Positions 25,556 to 33,271 of a DNA stretch of 64,000 nucleotides are shown here, piece after piece (the first letter of the stretch is position 1; each line of letters opens with the position of its first letter). The notes beneath the pieces are model-generated. The model was not told the DNA's origin and did no database searches. It was given only the letters and a program-made list of their open reading frames with translations. The stretch lies in assembly GCA_963770545.1 (NCBI GenBank), contig CAVYQF010000031.1:1-64000 (forward strand). The letters run 5' to 3'. The DNA comes from RYN-230 sp963770545 (GTDB taxonomy: Bacteria; Actinomycetota; Actinomycetes; Streptosporangiales; Streptosporangiaceae). The position numbers and the translations under genes are program-made.

Positions 25556-26575
25556 TCAGCCTGTCCTGGCTGAGCTGGCTGGTGTCTCTGGCCGGCCGTG
25601 AGCTGCCCCGACGGTAGCGGGCAGGGGCCCGGCCGCATCCCGTCCGCCGGACAGGGCCTGGGCTGTGGCCTCGCGATGATCGGCGATCGCGAAGTAGGCC
25701 ACCGATGAGCCGATGAGGACGGCCCCGAGGGCATCCCGGCCGGTCATGCCCTCACCAAGAAAGATCACTGCGCTGGCGACACCGACCACGGGGATGAGGT
25801 TGAGGACCACAGCCGCCCGCCCGGCGTCGACCTGAACGATCACCTTGTTGAAGAGCAGGAAGCTGAGCCCGAATCCGCCGGCGCCCACGAGCACGGCGAC
25901 CAGCCAGAACCGGGGCGCAGCCGACACTGTCCCGCTCCCCGGGTCGGCGGTCCAGCGCACGAGAGTCACCAGTAGCGACGCGATCGCGGCCACCGTGAAC
26001 TGCCACGCCGTCAGCGTGAGGGCATCGGAGCCGTCATCGAAACGCTTGGCCACGATCGTGTAGAGGCTCGCGCTCAGCACGCCCCCCGCGACCAGCAGGT
26101 CGCCGGCCGCCGTGCCGCCGCCTGCGCGCGTCCCCACGCCGGCGAGCACGGCCAGCCCGCCCAGCGCGACCACGATCGCGAGGATGGCTGGCCGGGTGAT
26201 GGTCTCGCGGAGCAGCACGGCAGCCAGCAGGACCACCAGTCCCGACTCGAGACCGTTGATCACCGCCCCGTGTACCGCGCTGGTCAGGGACAGGCCGAAC
26301 GTGTCACCCAGATACGCCAGCGCCGGCTCGAGCAGTCCCAGCACAACAGGAAGCCACCATGATCTCGGCGGACGATAACCGCGTATCAGCAGGGCGATCC
26401 AGAGAACGCCCGCCCCCGCCAGCAGTTCGACGCTCAGGAGGGTCACGGGATCGAAGCCGCCCAGGGCATATTTCGTGCCGCTGACCGCCACCCCCCACAA
26501 TCCGGCGGCCACGACCAGCGCGACGGCCGGACGGTGCAGCCACGGTGTTGGTGATGGAACGGCCTTGCGGAACAT
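25556..26575 (-). CDS. EamA/DMT-family exporter
   Basis: A 339-residue protein with ten membrane helices in two EamA repeats. PAVALVVAAGLWGVAVSGTK starts repeat 1 and ASLYTIVAKRFDDGSDALTL repeat 2. PVVGVASAVIFLGEGMTGRD is the typical GE(G/R/P) loop end. A drug/metabolite efflux role in the inner membrane is likely. The last 40 residues are polar. Start at MFRKAVPSPTPW. The open frame extends a further 150 codons upstream, but this is low-complexity. Confidence 0.88.
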   Translation of the reverse strand: MFRKAVPSPTPWLHRPAVALVVAAGLWGVAVSGTKYALGGFDPVTLLSVELLAGAGVLWIALLIRGYRPPRSWWLPVVLGLLEPALAYLGDTFGLSLTSAVHGAVINGLESGLVVLLAAVLLRETITRPAILAIVVALGGLAVLAGVGTRAGGGTAAGDLLVAGGVLSASLYTIVAKRFDDGSDALTLTAWQFTVAAIASLLVTLVRWTADPGSGTVSAAPRFWLVAVLVGAGGFGLSFLLFNKVIVQVDAGRAAVVLNLIPVVGVASAVIFLGEGMTGRDALGAVLIGSSVAYFAIADHREATAQALSGGRDAAGPLPATVGAAHGRPETPASSARTG

Positions 26576-26790
26576 CGCCACGCCCCCCATCGCACACTTG
26601 ATCGATGCGACCGTAAGCAGGGCGGTGCTGAGCGCGAATCGGGCCGGGCCACCCATATTTCGGCCAGGGTTACCCAGATTGCGGGGGCCCGGTAGCGCTG
26701 GTGCGTACGGCCGCGATGCCGCGGCCAGGCGTTGCGAACCCGCAGGGCCGCTCAGTGGGCACGGGTGCGGATGGTCAGCCGGGACGGCCT

Positions 26791-27084
26791 GAATCGGGGC
26801 AGCTTCGGGCGACGGCGCGCCGGGCCTCGGCGGATGGCCTCGAGATCGAGGGGCGGCTGCTGACCCCCGCGGGTGCCACCCTCGACGGTCTGCACCCGAT
26901 GGGGCAGGGAGAGGAACTCTTCGGCGCGATCGCGCGCATCGGCACGGAATGCGAGCTCGTCGTCTAACCGCGGGAGGGCCACGTGCCGGCCGAGCGGGCA
27001 CATTTGCTCGACGCGCTCCAGCGCACCCAAGCATGGTTTGACCGGCATCTGATCGCCGGCTCGCGGAGCACGCCCCTGACGTGA
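26791..27084 (+). pseudogene. Prolyl-oligopeptidase/dipeptidyl-peptidase remnant with deletion and ochre stop
   Basis: ARRASADGLEIEGRLLTPAG belongs to the strand before the peptidase domain. Immediately after it come LHPMGQGEELFGAIARIGTE and CELVV, then TAA (26965-26967), then in the same frame PREGHVPAERAHLLDALQRT and QAWFDRHL, to TGA at 27082-27084. The region with the catalytic Ser and Asp is deleted. The TAA stands where relatives have Tyr (VVYPREGH). The catalytic His of EGH is still encoded. Confidence 0.75.
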
Positions 27085-27145
27085 GGGAATGCGCTGGTCA
27101 GGTATCCTTCCGCGGAGCAGCAATGGAATCTAGGGGTGGGAAAGT

Positions 27146-27466
27146 ATGGCAACTCAGACGACTGTCACGGTCACATGCGACATTTGCGGCGGCACGAAGG
27201 ACGCGCGGACGCGGACTATCTCCTTGGATGGCCGTGCTCTTGAGATCGACCTGTGCGGGAAGGATGGCCGGGCCCTGGACAAGGCGGCCCAGAAATTCGT
27301 CCCGTTCGCCCGGAAGGTGGCCAGGGATCCGGCCCCCCGCAGGACGGTCAGCTCCCGGCAGCACAGTGCTGACGTCCGTGACTGGGCGCGGACGCAGGGC
27401 ATAGTGATCAGCGACCGGGGACGGATCCCAGCGGATGTCGAGCGTAAGTTCGTTGCGGCCCATTAA
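27146..27466 (+). CDS. Lsr2-family protein with cysteine-bearing N-domain
   Basis: A 106-residue protein. The C-terminal DNA-binding domain is clear: VRDWARTQGIVISDRGRIPA with the RGR minor-groove hook, then DVERKFVAAH. The N-terminal domain keeps the Lsr2 dimerisation shape (TRTISLDGRALEIDLCGKDG, then a helix) but carries CDIC (Cys11, Cys14) and Cys37, absent from classical Lsr2. These may bind zinc or respond to redox. Lsr2 proteins bridge and silence A+T-rich foreign DNA, and this one lies at the edge of the accessory region. The linker is short. Confidence 0.85.
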   Translation: MATQTTVTVTCDICGGTKDARTRTISLDGRALEIDLCGKDGRALDKAAQKFVPFARKVARDPAPRRTVSSRQHSADVRDWARTQGIVISDRGRIPADVERKFVAAH

Positions 27467-27558
27467 CGGCGGCCCGCAGGTTAAGTCAGCTGGTTAAGGT
27501 ACCCGGTTAAGGCGCCTGGCTGGGGCGCCTGGCTCGGGCCCCTGGCTCAGGGAGCAGT

Positions 27559-27590
27559 GCTCTACCCGGATCAGCCGATCCGGGTAGAGC
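27559..27590. terminator. Bidirectional terminator between lsr2-like and MFS genes
   Basis: GCTCTACCCGGATC-AGCC-GATCCGGGTAGAGC, a 14-bp perfect stem with a 4-base loop between two convergent genes. Confidence 0.8.
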
Positions 27591-27601
27591 GCCGTGCCTG
27601 C

Positions 27602-29482
27602 TCAGGTATGTAGCTTGGCCAGTTCGGCCGTGACCATCGCCTCGTGCTCTTCCTCGTCCCGGCGGGCGTCGGAGGGCTTCCAGCGGCCTCGCAGCAGCGG
27701 AATGCTGAGCAAGAAGAAGATGATGCCGCCGAAGCACACCCAGTACCAGGTCTTCCACTGCCCGGGCGCCTGGGCGGCGGCTTTCTGGACCGCGGCGGCG
27801 TGCGCTTTCAGGTACGGGAACACCTGCGGCGGGACCTTGGACAGCGCGGTCAGCTGGGCCGCATAGGGCGCCACGGTCGCCAGCTTAGGTGCCACCGCGA
27901 TGACGCCCTTAATGGCGGGACCGTTAGCGCCGATGGTGGCCAGAATGGCGGTCCCCTTCGCGCCCCCGCCCGCAGCCGTGACCGCCTGGGCCGCCAGTTT
28001 CGGTGGGATGGCCGCCGGGTTGGGGTACGCGGCCAATTTGGTGAACAGGACCGGATTGGCCTGGATCACCGCCAGTTCGGGTGCGAATTTCCGCGCGTTG
28101 GCCAGCTGGGTCTTATAGGTGGTGGCAGTGGCGACGACCTGCGGGTGGGTCTGCGCGAACGTGATCTCGCTGCCATAGCGAGCCACGTACGCGGACACGG
28201 TGGGCCCATAGCTGATCAGGGGCGTAACCGAGTTGATGACAGCCGGGATGATCAGGAATGCGATGAAGATCGTGACCCGGATGATCCAGCCCCAGATGGC
28301 CAGCCCGGTGGCGGTCAGTGCGGGATTGCGTGCCTCGACGGTCTCGGTATAGCTGGCCATCCAGGGGCAGTAGGCCACGCCCAGGAAGAACGAGCCCAGC
28401 GCCAGGATGATGGCGAGCGTGTAGTAGCTGGGATGATGGCCCGCCTGCTCCAGGTACACCACGGTCATCACCGCGGCCACCACCCCGCCGATGACCATGA
28501 ACGGCTTCCGGACCCGGAACCGGTCGGAGATAACCCCGATCAGGATCACCGCGATAACGTTGAATCCCCAGTTCCAGTTGCCCAGGCCGTTGGCGTCCTT
28601 GACGGAGAACCCGAACACCGTGGTCAGGTAGATGACGGCGAACGCGACGGCCGTGTAATAGATGAGCAGCATGAGTGACACGCCGACGGCCGAGATGATC
28701 ACGTCGGGCTTGAGCAACTGACGCCACGGATGCCGCAGCGCGGCCTCGATGTCGATCCCCTTGGCCCGGGCCTCGATCAGCGCACGGTCGTGCATCGTCA
28801 CCATCAGCTGGTCACGCAGCCGCGGCGACAGTTCCCGCAGCCCGACCAGGGCGATCAGGAACACGACCAGCCCGGCGATGCCGCAAATGCGGTACTGGTG
28901 CGTCCATATCCCCGGATCGTGCACCACCGCGGGGATGGTGGCGCTGCCGACCACCGCGACGATCAGGCTGCCCAGGACCGGGCCGGCGGTCCAGAAGCCC
29001 ATGGCGGTCGCCCGGCCGACCTGGGGCGAGAAGTCGCGGATCAGGGCCGGGGTGGCCACCAGGCAGATGCCCTCGACCAGGCCGACCACGAACGTCGCGA
29101 TCCCGAATCCCCACTTGCTGGTCATGGCGGGGATGACGAACGCGGTGAAGATACCGGTGAGCAGCAGCCCGCCGACGACGAGGTTGGCGCGGCCCAGCCG
29201 GTCGGCGAGCCCGGCGAACAACGAGCCGAAGGCCCCGATCAGGTTGCCGAAGGCCAGGATGACCACGAAGAACGTGAAGCTCATGTGCAGGTCGGCCAGG
29301 ACCAGTGTGGACACCGAGCCGACTACATACAGCTCGTAGTACAGCGTGATGGTGGCCAGCACCGTGATGGCCAGGTAGAGCACGCGCGGCCCGGTATCGG
29401 GATAAGTATCCAGCTGGCGGCGCCACAGCCACGACGCCTTTCCTCGGCGGTCAGGGACTAAATCTGTCGCAGTCGCGCTCAT
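27602..29482 (-). CDS. MFS transporter with a 150-residue insertion before the last helix
   Basis: 626 residues from MSATATDLVPDRRGKASWLW. Eleven membrane helices lie between residues 33 and 420, with the MFS A-motif GLADRLGRANLVVGG at 91-105 and its repeat GVISDRFRVRKPFMVIGG at 316-333. Then comes an Ala/Pro/Thr-rich, non-membrane segment (about 425-575: YARYGSEITF-like start, repeated AP.LA and NP motifs) and a final helix at 578-597. Sugar or organic-acid porters are closest in feel, but the substrate is unknown. Divergent from a TetR regulator that probably controls it. Confidence 0.9.
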   Translation of the reverse strand: MSATATDLVPDRRGKASWLWRRQLDTYPDTGPRVLYLAITVLATITLYYELYVVGSVSTLVLADLHMSFTFFVVILAFGNLIGAFGSLFAGLADRLGRANLVVGGLLLTGIFTAFVIPAMTSKWGFGIATFVVGLVEGICLVATPALIRDFSPQVGRATAMGFWTAGPVLGSLIVAVVGSATIPAVVHDPGIWTHQYRICGIAGLVVFLIALVGLRELSPRLRDQLMVTMHDRALIEARAKGIDIEAALRHPWRQLLKPDVIISAVGVSLMLLIYYTAVAFAVIYLTTVFGFSVKDANGLGNWNWGFNVIAVILIGVISDRFRVRKPFMVIGGVVAAVMTVVYLEQAGHHPSYYTLAIILALGSFFLGVAYCPWMASYTETVEARNPALTATGLAIWGWIIRVTIFIAFLIIPAVINSVTPLISYGPTVSAYVARYGSEITFAQTHPQVVATATTYKTQLANARKFAPELAVIQANPVLFTKLAAYPNPAAIPPKLAAQAVTAAGGGAKGTAILATIGANGPAIKGVIAVAPKLATVAPYAAQLTALSKVPPQVFPYLKAHAAAVQKAAAQAPGQWKTWYWVCFGGIIFFLLSIPLLRGRWKPSDARRDEEEHEAMVTAELAKLHT

Positions 29483-29530
29483 AGGGGCCTTTCGGTGCTC
29501 GGTGTGGCCGTGCCCGGGCAGCGACCACAG

Positions 29531-29548
29531 AAGTACGGCGGTGTACTT
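29531..29548. promoter_or_regulatory. Candidate TetR operator
   Basis: AAGTAC-GGCGGT-GTACTT is a perfect 6-bp inverted repeat with a 6-base centre, in the 87-base gap between the divergent MFS and TetR genes, 21 bases before the TetR start. TetR repressors usually bind such palindromes. Confidence 0.6.
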
Positions 29549-29569
29549 TAGCGCTGATAGCTTAAGAGC

Positions 29570-30265
29570 GTGGCGGCAGTCAGACAAGAGGGCGCCCTCG
29601 CGCGTACCCATGAGGGTGAGCCCGGGCTGCCCCGCGGCCGGAACGGACTGCCTCTCGAGGCGGTGCGGGCAGCCCAGCGGGAGCGGCTGCTGAGGGCGGC
29701 TATCGCCGCCGTGGCCACGGCCGGATTCAATGACGTCACCGTGGCGGACATCGTGCGCGGCGCCCGGGTGTCCAAGGCCGCGTTCTACGCCCACTTCGCC
29801 AGCAAGGAGGACTGCTTCCTCGCTGCCACCCGCGAGGGAGGGAAGCTTCTGGTGGACGGGGTGGCGGCCGCGGCCCGGCAGCTGCCCGCGGGCGCGGGCG
29901 CCGAAGACGTCCTGCGGGCGGGCCTGGCCGCGTTCCTGGACTTCCTGGCCGGGGAGCCCGCCTTTGCCCGGGCCTTCTACGTGGACATGCCCGCCGCCGG
30001 GCCCCGTGCGGTAGGGCGGCTCGAGACTGCGCAGCACACCTTCGCCAGACTGAATCAGGCCTGGCACGAGCGGGCCCGCCGCGAGCATCCAGCCTGGCCC
30101 GCGGTTCCCTACGAGGCCTACTACGCGCTGGCGGGCGCCACGGCCGAGCTGGTGCGCGCCGAAGTCCGCCACGGCCGGATCGACGCGGTGCGCGATCTGG
30201 AAGACACGCTGGTCGACCTGCATCTGGCTGTGCTCGCCGCCCAGCCGTGGGGGCGCTCGGGCTGA
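29570..30265 (+). CDS. TetR/AcrR-family transcriptional regulator
   Basis: A 231-residue repressor-type protein. The N-terminal HTH at about 38-85 reads LLRAAIAAVATAGFNDVTVA, DIVRGARVSKAAFYAHFASK, EDCFLAATREG. The C-terminal ligand domain (95-225) is of the TetR_C type with a DMPAAGPRAV segment. A GTG start is likely. It is expected to repress the divergent MFS gene and itself until an unknown ligand binds. Confidence 0.9.
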   Translation: MAAVRQEGALARTHEGEPGLPRGRNGLPLEAVRAAQRERLLRAAIAAVATAGFNDVTVADIVRGARVSKAAFYAHFASKEDCFLAATREGGKLLVDGVAAAARQLPAGAGAEDVLRAGLAAFLDFLAGEPAFARAFYVDMPAAGPRAVGRLETAQHTFARLNQAWHERARREHPAWPAVPYEAYYALAGATAELVRAEVRHGRIDAVRDLEDTLVDLHLAVLAAQPWGRSG

Positions 30266-30266
30266 A

Positions 30267-30947
30267 ATGCCGCCACCGTTGTCCTTGCCGCACGGTTACA
30301 CGAACCGGACGACCCGCCGCGGCCCGGCGGTAATCAAGACCTATCGTGGTCCCGGGTCCGCGCTTCGCTGTGAGAGGGAGGCCGGCGCGCTCACCGCCCT
30401 GTCCGGACGCCTGCCCGTGCCTGCGCTGATCGGCCGGGACGGTGCCCGGCTGATCATGAGGTTCATGCCCGGGCTGCATGGTCAGGACTTGATCGCCGCG
30501 GGGATGGCCCGGCCGGTGCTGGCCGCATGCGGCCGGATGCTCCGGTATATCCACGCGATCGACCCGGCCCTGCTCCCCGCCGGCCACCCAGGCCGGGCTG
30601 GCGCGGTACTCGTGCACGGCGACTATGGGCCGAACAACACGCTGCTGGACCCGGCCGCCCAGGAGGTCACGGCCATCCTGGACTGGGAATGGGCTCACAC
30701 CGGGGATCGGCTCGAGGATCTGGCCTGGTGCGAGTGGATCGTACGGATGCATCACCCGGACCAAGCCGGCGCGCTCAACTCGTTCTTCGACAGCTACCAA
30801 GACCGCCCGGCCTGGACGGCACGCCGGGAAACGATGCTGGAGAGGTGTCAGGCCATGCTCGGCATGGCTCAGCGATGGCAGCCGGGCGGGGCCACGGTCC
30901 GGCAATGGCAGCGCCGCCTGGCCGTCACCGGATCCTGGACTGAATGA
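30267..30947 (+). CDS. Phosphotransferase (APH-like kinase)
   Basis: 226 residues. VIKTYRGPGSALRCEREAGA gives the ATP-site Lys and Glu. LVHGDYGPNNTLLD (HGDxxxxN catalytic loop) and ILDWEWAHTGDRLEDLAW (Mg-binding Asp) follow. It is an aminoglycoside/choline kinase-fold enzyme with an unknown substrate. The ATG begins one base after the TetR stop codon, so the two are probably co-translated. The tail overlaps the convergent DUF6542 gene by 23 bases. Confidence 0.88.
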   Translation: MPPPLSLPHGYTNRTTRRGPAVIKTYRGPGSALRCEREAGALTALSGRLPVPALIGRDGARLIMRFMPGLHGQDLIAAGMARPVLAACGRMLRYIHAIDPALLPAGHPGRAGAVLVHGDYGPNNTLLDPAAQEVTAILDWEWAHTGDRLEDLAWCEWIVRMHHPDQAGALNSFFDSYQDRPAWTARRETMLERCQAMLGMAQRWQPGGATVRQWQRRLAVTGSWTE

Positions 30948-31524
30948 ACCAGCGAATCGCGGTCACCGCGATGGCCAGCACGGTGGCCACGGTCATCGGG
31001 AAGAATCCGCTGGCGATCCACTGGGCGGCGCTGACGGCGAGGGCCGTGTGGGACGTGCTGGCCACCCGGTCCCCGATCAGCCCGGCCACCGTGGCGGCAG
31101 CGACATAAGCCAGCGCGGGGACCGGGATGATCCGGTACACGGCCCGGGGCTGGATGGCGAGGGCCGCAGCCAGCGTGGCGGTCACCAGGGATACGCCGAG
31201 CACCGGGCCCGGGCCGGTGCTGGCCAGCACGGAGATGAGCGCGCCGAGCGCGGCTCCGGCCAGCACGATGCCAACCGCGCCTCTGCCGGTCAGCGAACCC
31301 CACCATGAGGGCATCGGGCCAGGCGGTGATGGCCGCCGGTGCATTTGCCCGGGCGTTACGGAATAGCCTGGGGGCGTTACCCTATCGCGCCCACGCATTT
31401 GCGCCTGCATTACGGAATCGGGTCCGCGTGCGCCCGGATAAGGCCCTGTAGCGCCCGGATAAGGTCCGGGCGCGCCGCGATACAGCGGCCGCGGGTCCGC
31501 GTCGTATCCTTGCGGGGTCGGCAT
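30925..31524 (-). CDS. DUF6542 membrane protein
   Basis: 199 residues. A Pro/Gly/Tyr-rich cytoplasmic start (PGPYPGATGPYPGARGP) is followed by a four-helix membrane domain: GAVGIVLAGAALGALISVLA, GVSLVTATLAAALAIQPRAV, ALAYVAAATVAGLIGDRVAS and FFPMTVATVLAIAVTAIRW. This matches DUF6542, frequent in actinomycetes near envelope genes, with unknown function. The gene end overlaps the phosphotransferase gene. Confidence 0.85.
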   Translation of the reverse strand: MPTPQGYDADPRPLYRGAPGPYPGATGPYPGARGPDSVMQAQMRGRDRVTPPGYSVTPGQMHRRPSPPGPMPSWWGSLTGRGAVGIVLAGAALGALISVLASTGPGPVLGVSLVTATLAAALAIQPRAVYRIIPVPALAYVAAATVAGLIGDRVASTSHTALAVSAAQWIASGFFPMTVATVLAIAVTAIRWFIQSRIR

Positions 31525-31616
31525 TGTGGTCCTAAAGGTTAACCGCTTCGGCTTGGCGAGGGAACCGCACGGGTAGTCTTCGCCGCAACAGTAACTACCC
31601 GCCCGGGAGGGAAGCG

Positions 31617-33077
31617 ATGCGCCGGCGGAAGACCGGATACTGGCTGTGCTGCCTCTTCGCGGCGCTGATTCTCCTGGTCAGCGGCTTCTCGCACTCGCTC
31701 GTCCAGGACGTGAGCAGCATCGGTAGTTCGCACGCTATCGCCAGCGGTCCCTCTGTCGGCCCGCAGAACATCCTCCTTATGGGGCTGGAAAGCCGCCGGG
31801 ACTGGAATGGCAATATCCTGCCCGCGAGCATCCTGTCCAAGCTGCACGCGGGAAACGCCCAGGCCGTCGCCAACGGCGCGGGTGGTAATGACACGAACAC
31901 GCTGATCCTCGTCCACATACCGGCGGGCGGTAAGAAAGCGCTCGGCTTTTCGATCCCACGCGACGATTGGGTGCATTTCGCGGGCACGGTCGGGCCGCAG
32001 CAGCAGGGCAAGATCGACCAGGCCTACGGCGTGAGCATGTTCTACGAGGAGGGGAAGCTGCGGCGGCAGGACCCCGCCATGGGGCAGGACCAACTGGCCT
32101 TCCTGGGTAATGAGGCCGGCCGCGCCGCGGCCGTGGCCACCGTGGAGAAGCTCACCGGGGTCCACATCGACCACTTCGCTGAAGTCAACATGGACGGGTT
32201 CTACGAGCTCGCGAAGGTGTTCGGCGGGGTGGAGGTCTGCCTCAGGCATCCGGTCCACGACGTCAACTCCGGCGCCGATTTCCCCGCTGGATACCAGCAC
32301 CTGGACGCCGCCCAGGCGCTGGCGTTCGTGCGTCAGCGTGACGGCCTGCCCACCGGCGACCTGGACCGTACCCATCGCCAGCAGGCGTTCCTTGACTCGG
32401 TGATCCACCAACTGCGGGCCGAGGGAGTGCTGGGCGACCTGACCAAGCTGGACGCCCTGCTGTCCGTCGCGAAGCAATACGTCATCACCGACGCGGGGTG
32501 GAACCTGCTCGACTTCGCCACCGAGATGCGCAGCCTGTCCAGTAGCAACCTGGTCTTCCACACGCTGCCGATCAGGGGCTACGCCACGATCGACGGCCAG
32601 GACGCGAACGTGGTCGATCCCGCTTACATCACCTCGATCGTCCGGGGCACCTTTTATCCCCGGCCCAGCCCTCCGCGGAGTCATCACCGCGGCCTGACCG
32701 GCAGCCGGGCGATAACCGTCGATGTGCTGAACGGCGGCGACACGACCGGGCTGGCCGCGCGGGTCGCGGCGGCCCTGGCGGGGGTGGGTTTCCGGGCCGG
32801 GCAGGTCGGGAACACCAGTGCCCTCTCCAGCACCGAGGTCCGTTACGGGCCGGGAGCGTCGGGCCCGGCCGGCCCGATCGCCGCACTGTTCGGTACGGCC
32901 GCCGTGGCCAGCGGCGCGGTGCCGCCGCATCAGGTCCAGATCCTGCTCGGCGCCAGCGCCGCGCTGCCGCACATCCTGGCTTCCGCCACACCGCGGGCGC
33001 CGGGCGCGGTCATCCCCACCGCCGGGCCGCAAGGTGGCGCGGTGGTGGCCAAGGACGGCATTCCCTGCGTGAGCTGA
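31617..33077 (+). CDS. LCP (LytR-CpsA-Psr) family cell-wall ligase with LytR_C domain
   Basis: 486 residues. The signal-anchor helix is at 8-27 (YWLCCLFAALILLVSGF). The LCP catalytic domain (about 45-290) has NDTNTLILVHIPAGGKKALG, FSIPRDDWVHFAG (Arg/Asp pair binding the pyrophosphate), KIDQAYGVSMF, LRHPVHDVNSGADFPAG and ALAFVRQRDGLPTGDLDRTH. The LytR_C domain (about 345-440) contains AITVDVLNGGDTTGLAARVA. Such enzymes attach teichoic acid, arabinogalactan or other glycopolymers to peptidoglycan outside the membrane. GGGAGGGAAGC precedes the ATG. Confidence 0.93.
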   Translation: MRRRKTGYWLCCLFAALILLVSGFSHSLVQDVSSIGSSHAIASGPSVGPQNILLMGLESRRDWNGNILPASILSKLHAGNAQAVANGAGGNDTNTLILVHIPAGGKKALGFSIPRDDWVHFAGTVGPQQQGKIDQAYGVSMFYEEGKLRRQDPAMGQDQLAFLGNEAGRAAAVATVEKLTGVHIDHFAEVNMDGFYELAKVFGGVEVCLRHPVHDVNSGADFPAGYQHLDAAQALAFVRQRDGLPTGDLDRTHRQQAFLDSVIHQLRAEGVLGDLTKLDALLSVAKQYVITDAGWNLLDFATEMRSLSSSNLVFHTLPIRGYATIDGQDANVVDPAYITSIVRGTFYPRPSPPRSHHRGLTGSRAITVDVLNGGDTTGLAARVAAALAGVGFRAGQVGNTSALSSTEVRYGPGASGPAGPIAALFGTAAVASGAVPPHQVQILLGASAALPHILASATPRAPGAVIPTAGPQGGAVVAKDGIPCVS

Positions 33078-33152
33078 CGGCCCTGCGTGAGCTGACGGCC
33101 CTGCGCGAACTGACGGCCCTGCGTGAACTGACGGCCCTGCGTGAACTGACGG
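33063..33152. repeat. Five 18-bp tandem repeats
   Basis: Units CCCTGCGTGAGCTGACGG (x2), CCCTGCGCGAACTGACGG (x1) and CCCTGCGTGAACTGACGG (x2) run without gaps. The first unit holds the LCP stop codon (TGA). Repeat expansion therefore starts inside the gene end and does not change the protein. Confidence 0.9.
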
Positions 33153-33271
33153 CGGCCCCGCTGTGAGCCGCCCGGCCCGTGAGCTGCCGCCAGTTGGCCC
33201 GGGCGGTCGGTCCCCACGTTTGACCAGGCCAGCTAGGGGCAGTTCAGGCGCGTCAGGAGGGGGTGGTCGCG

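Noticed and set aside
27475..27558. GGTTAAG and GCGCCTGGCT short repeats as a regulatory array
   Set aside because: The units vary and lie between a stop codon and a terminator. No function is evident.
31539..33032. Long minus-strand open frame (497 codons) over the LCP gene
   Set aside because: High G+C makes antisense frames open. It has no family resemblance, and the plus strand codes a clear LCP protein.
33063..33152. CRISPR array
   Set aside because: The repeats are contiguous with no spacers; no cas genes are present.
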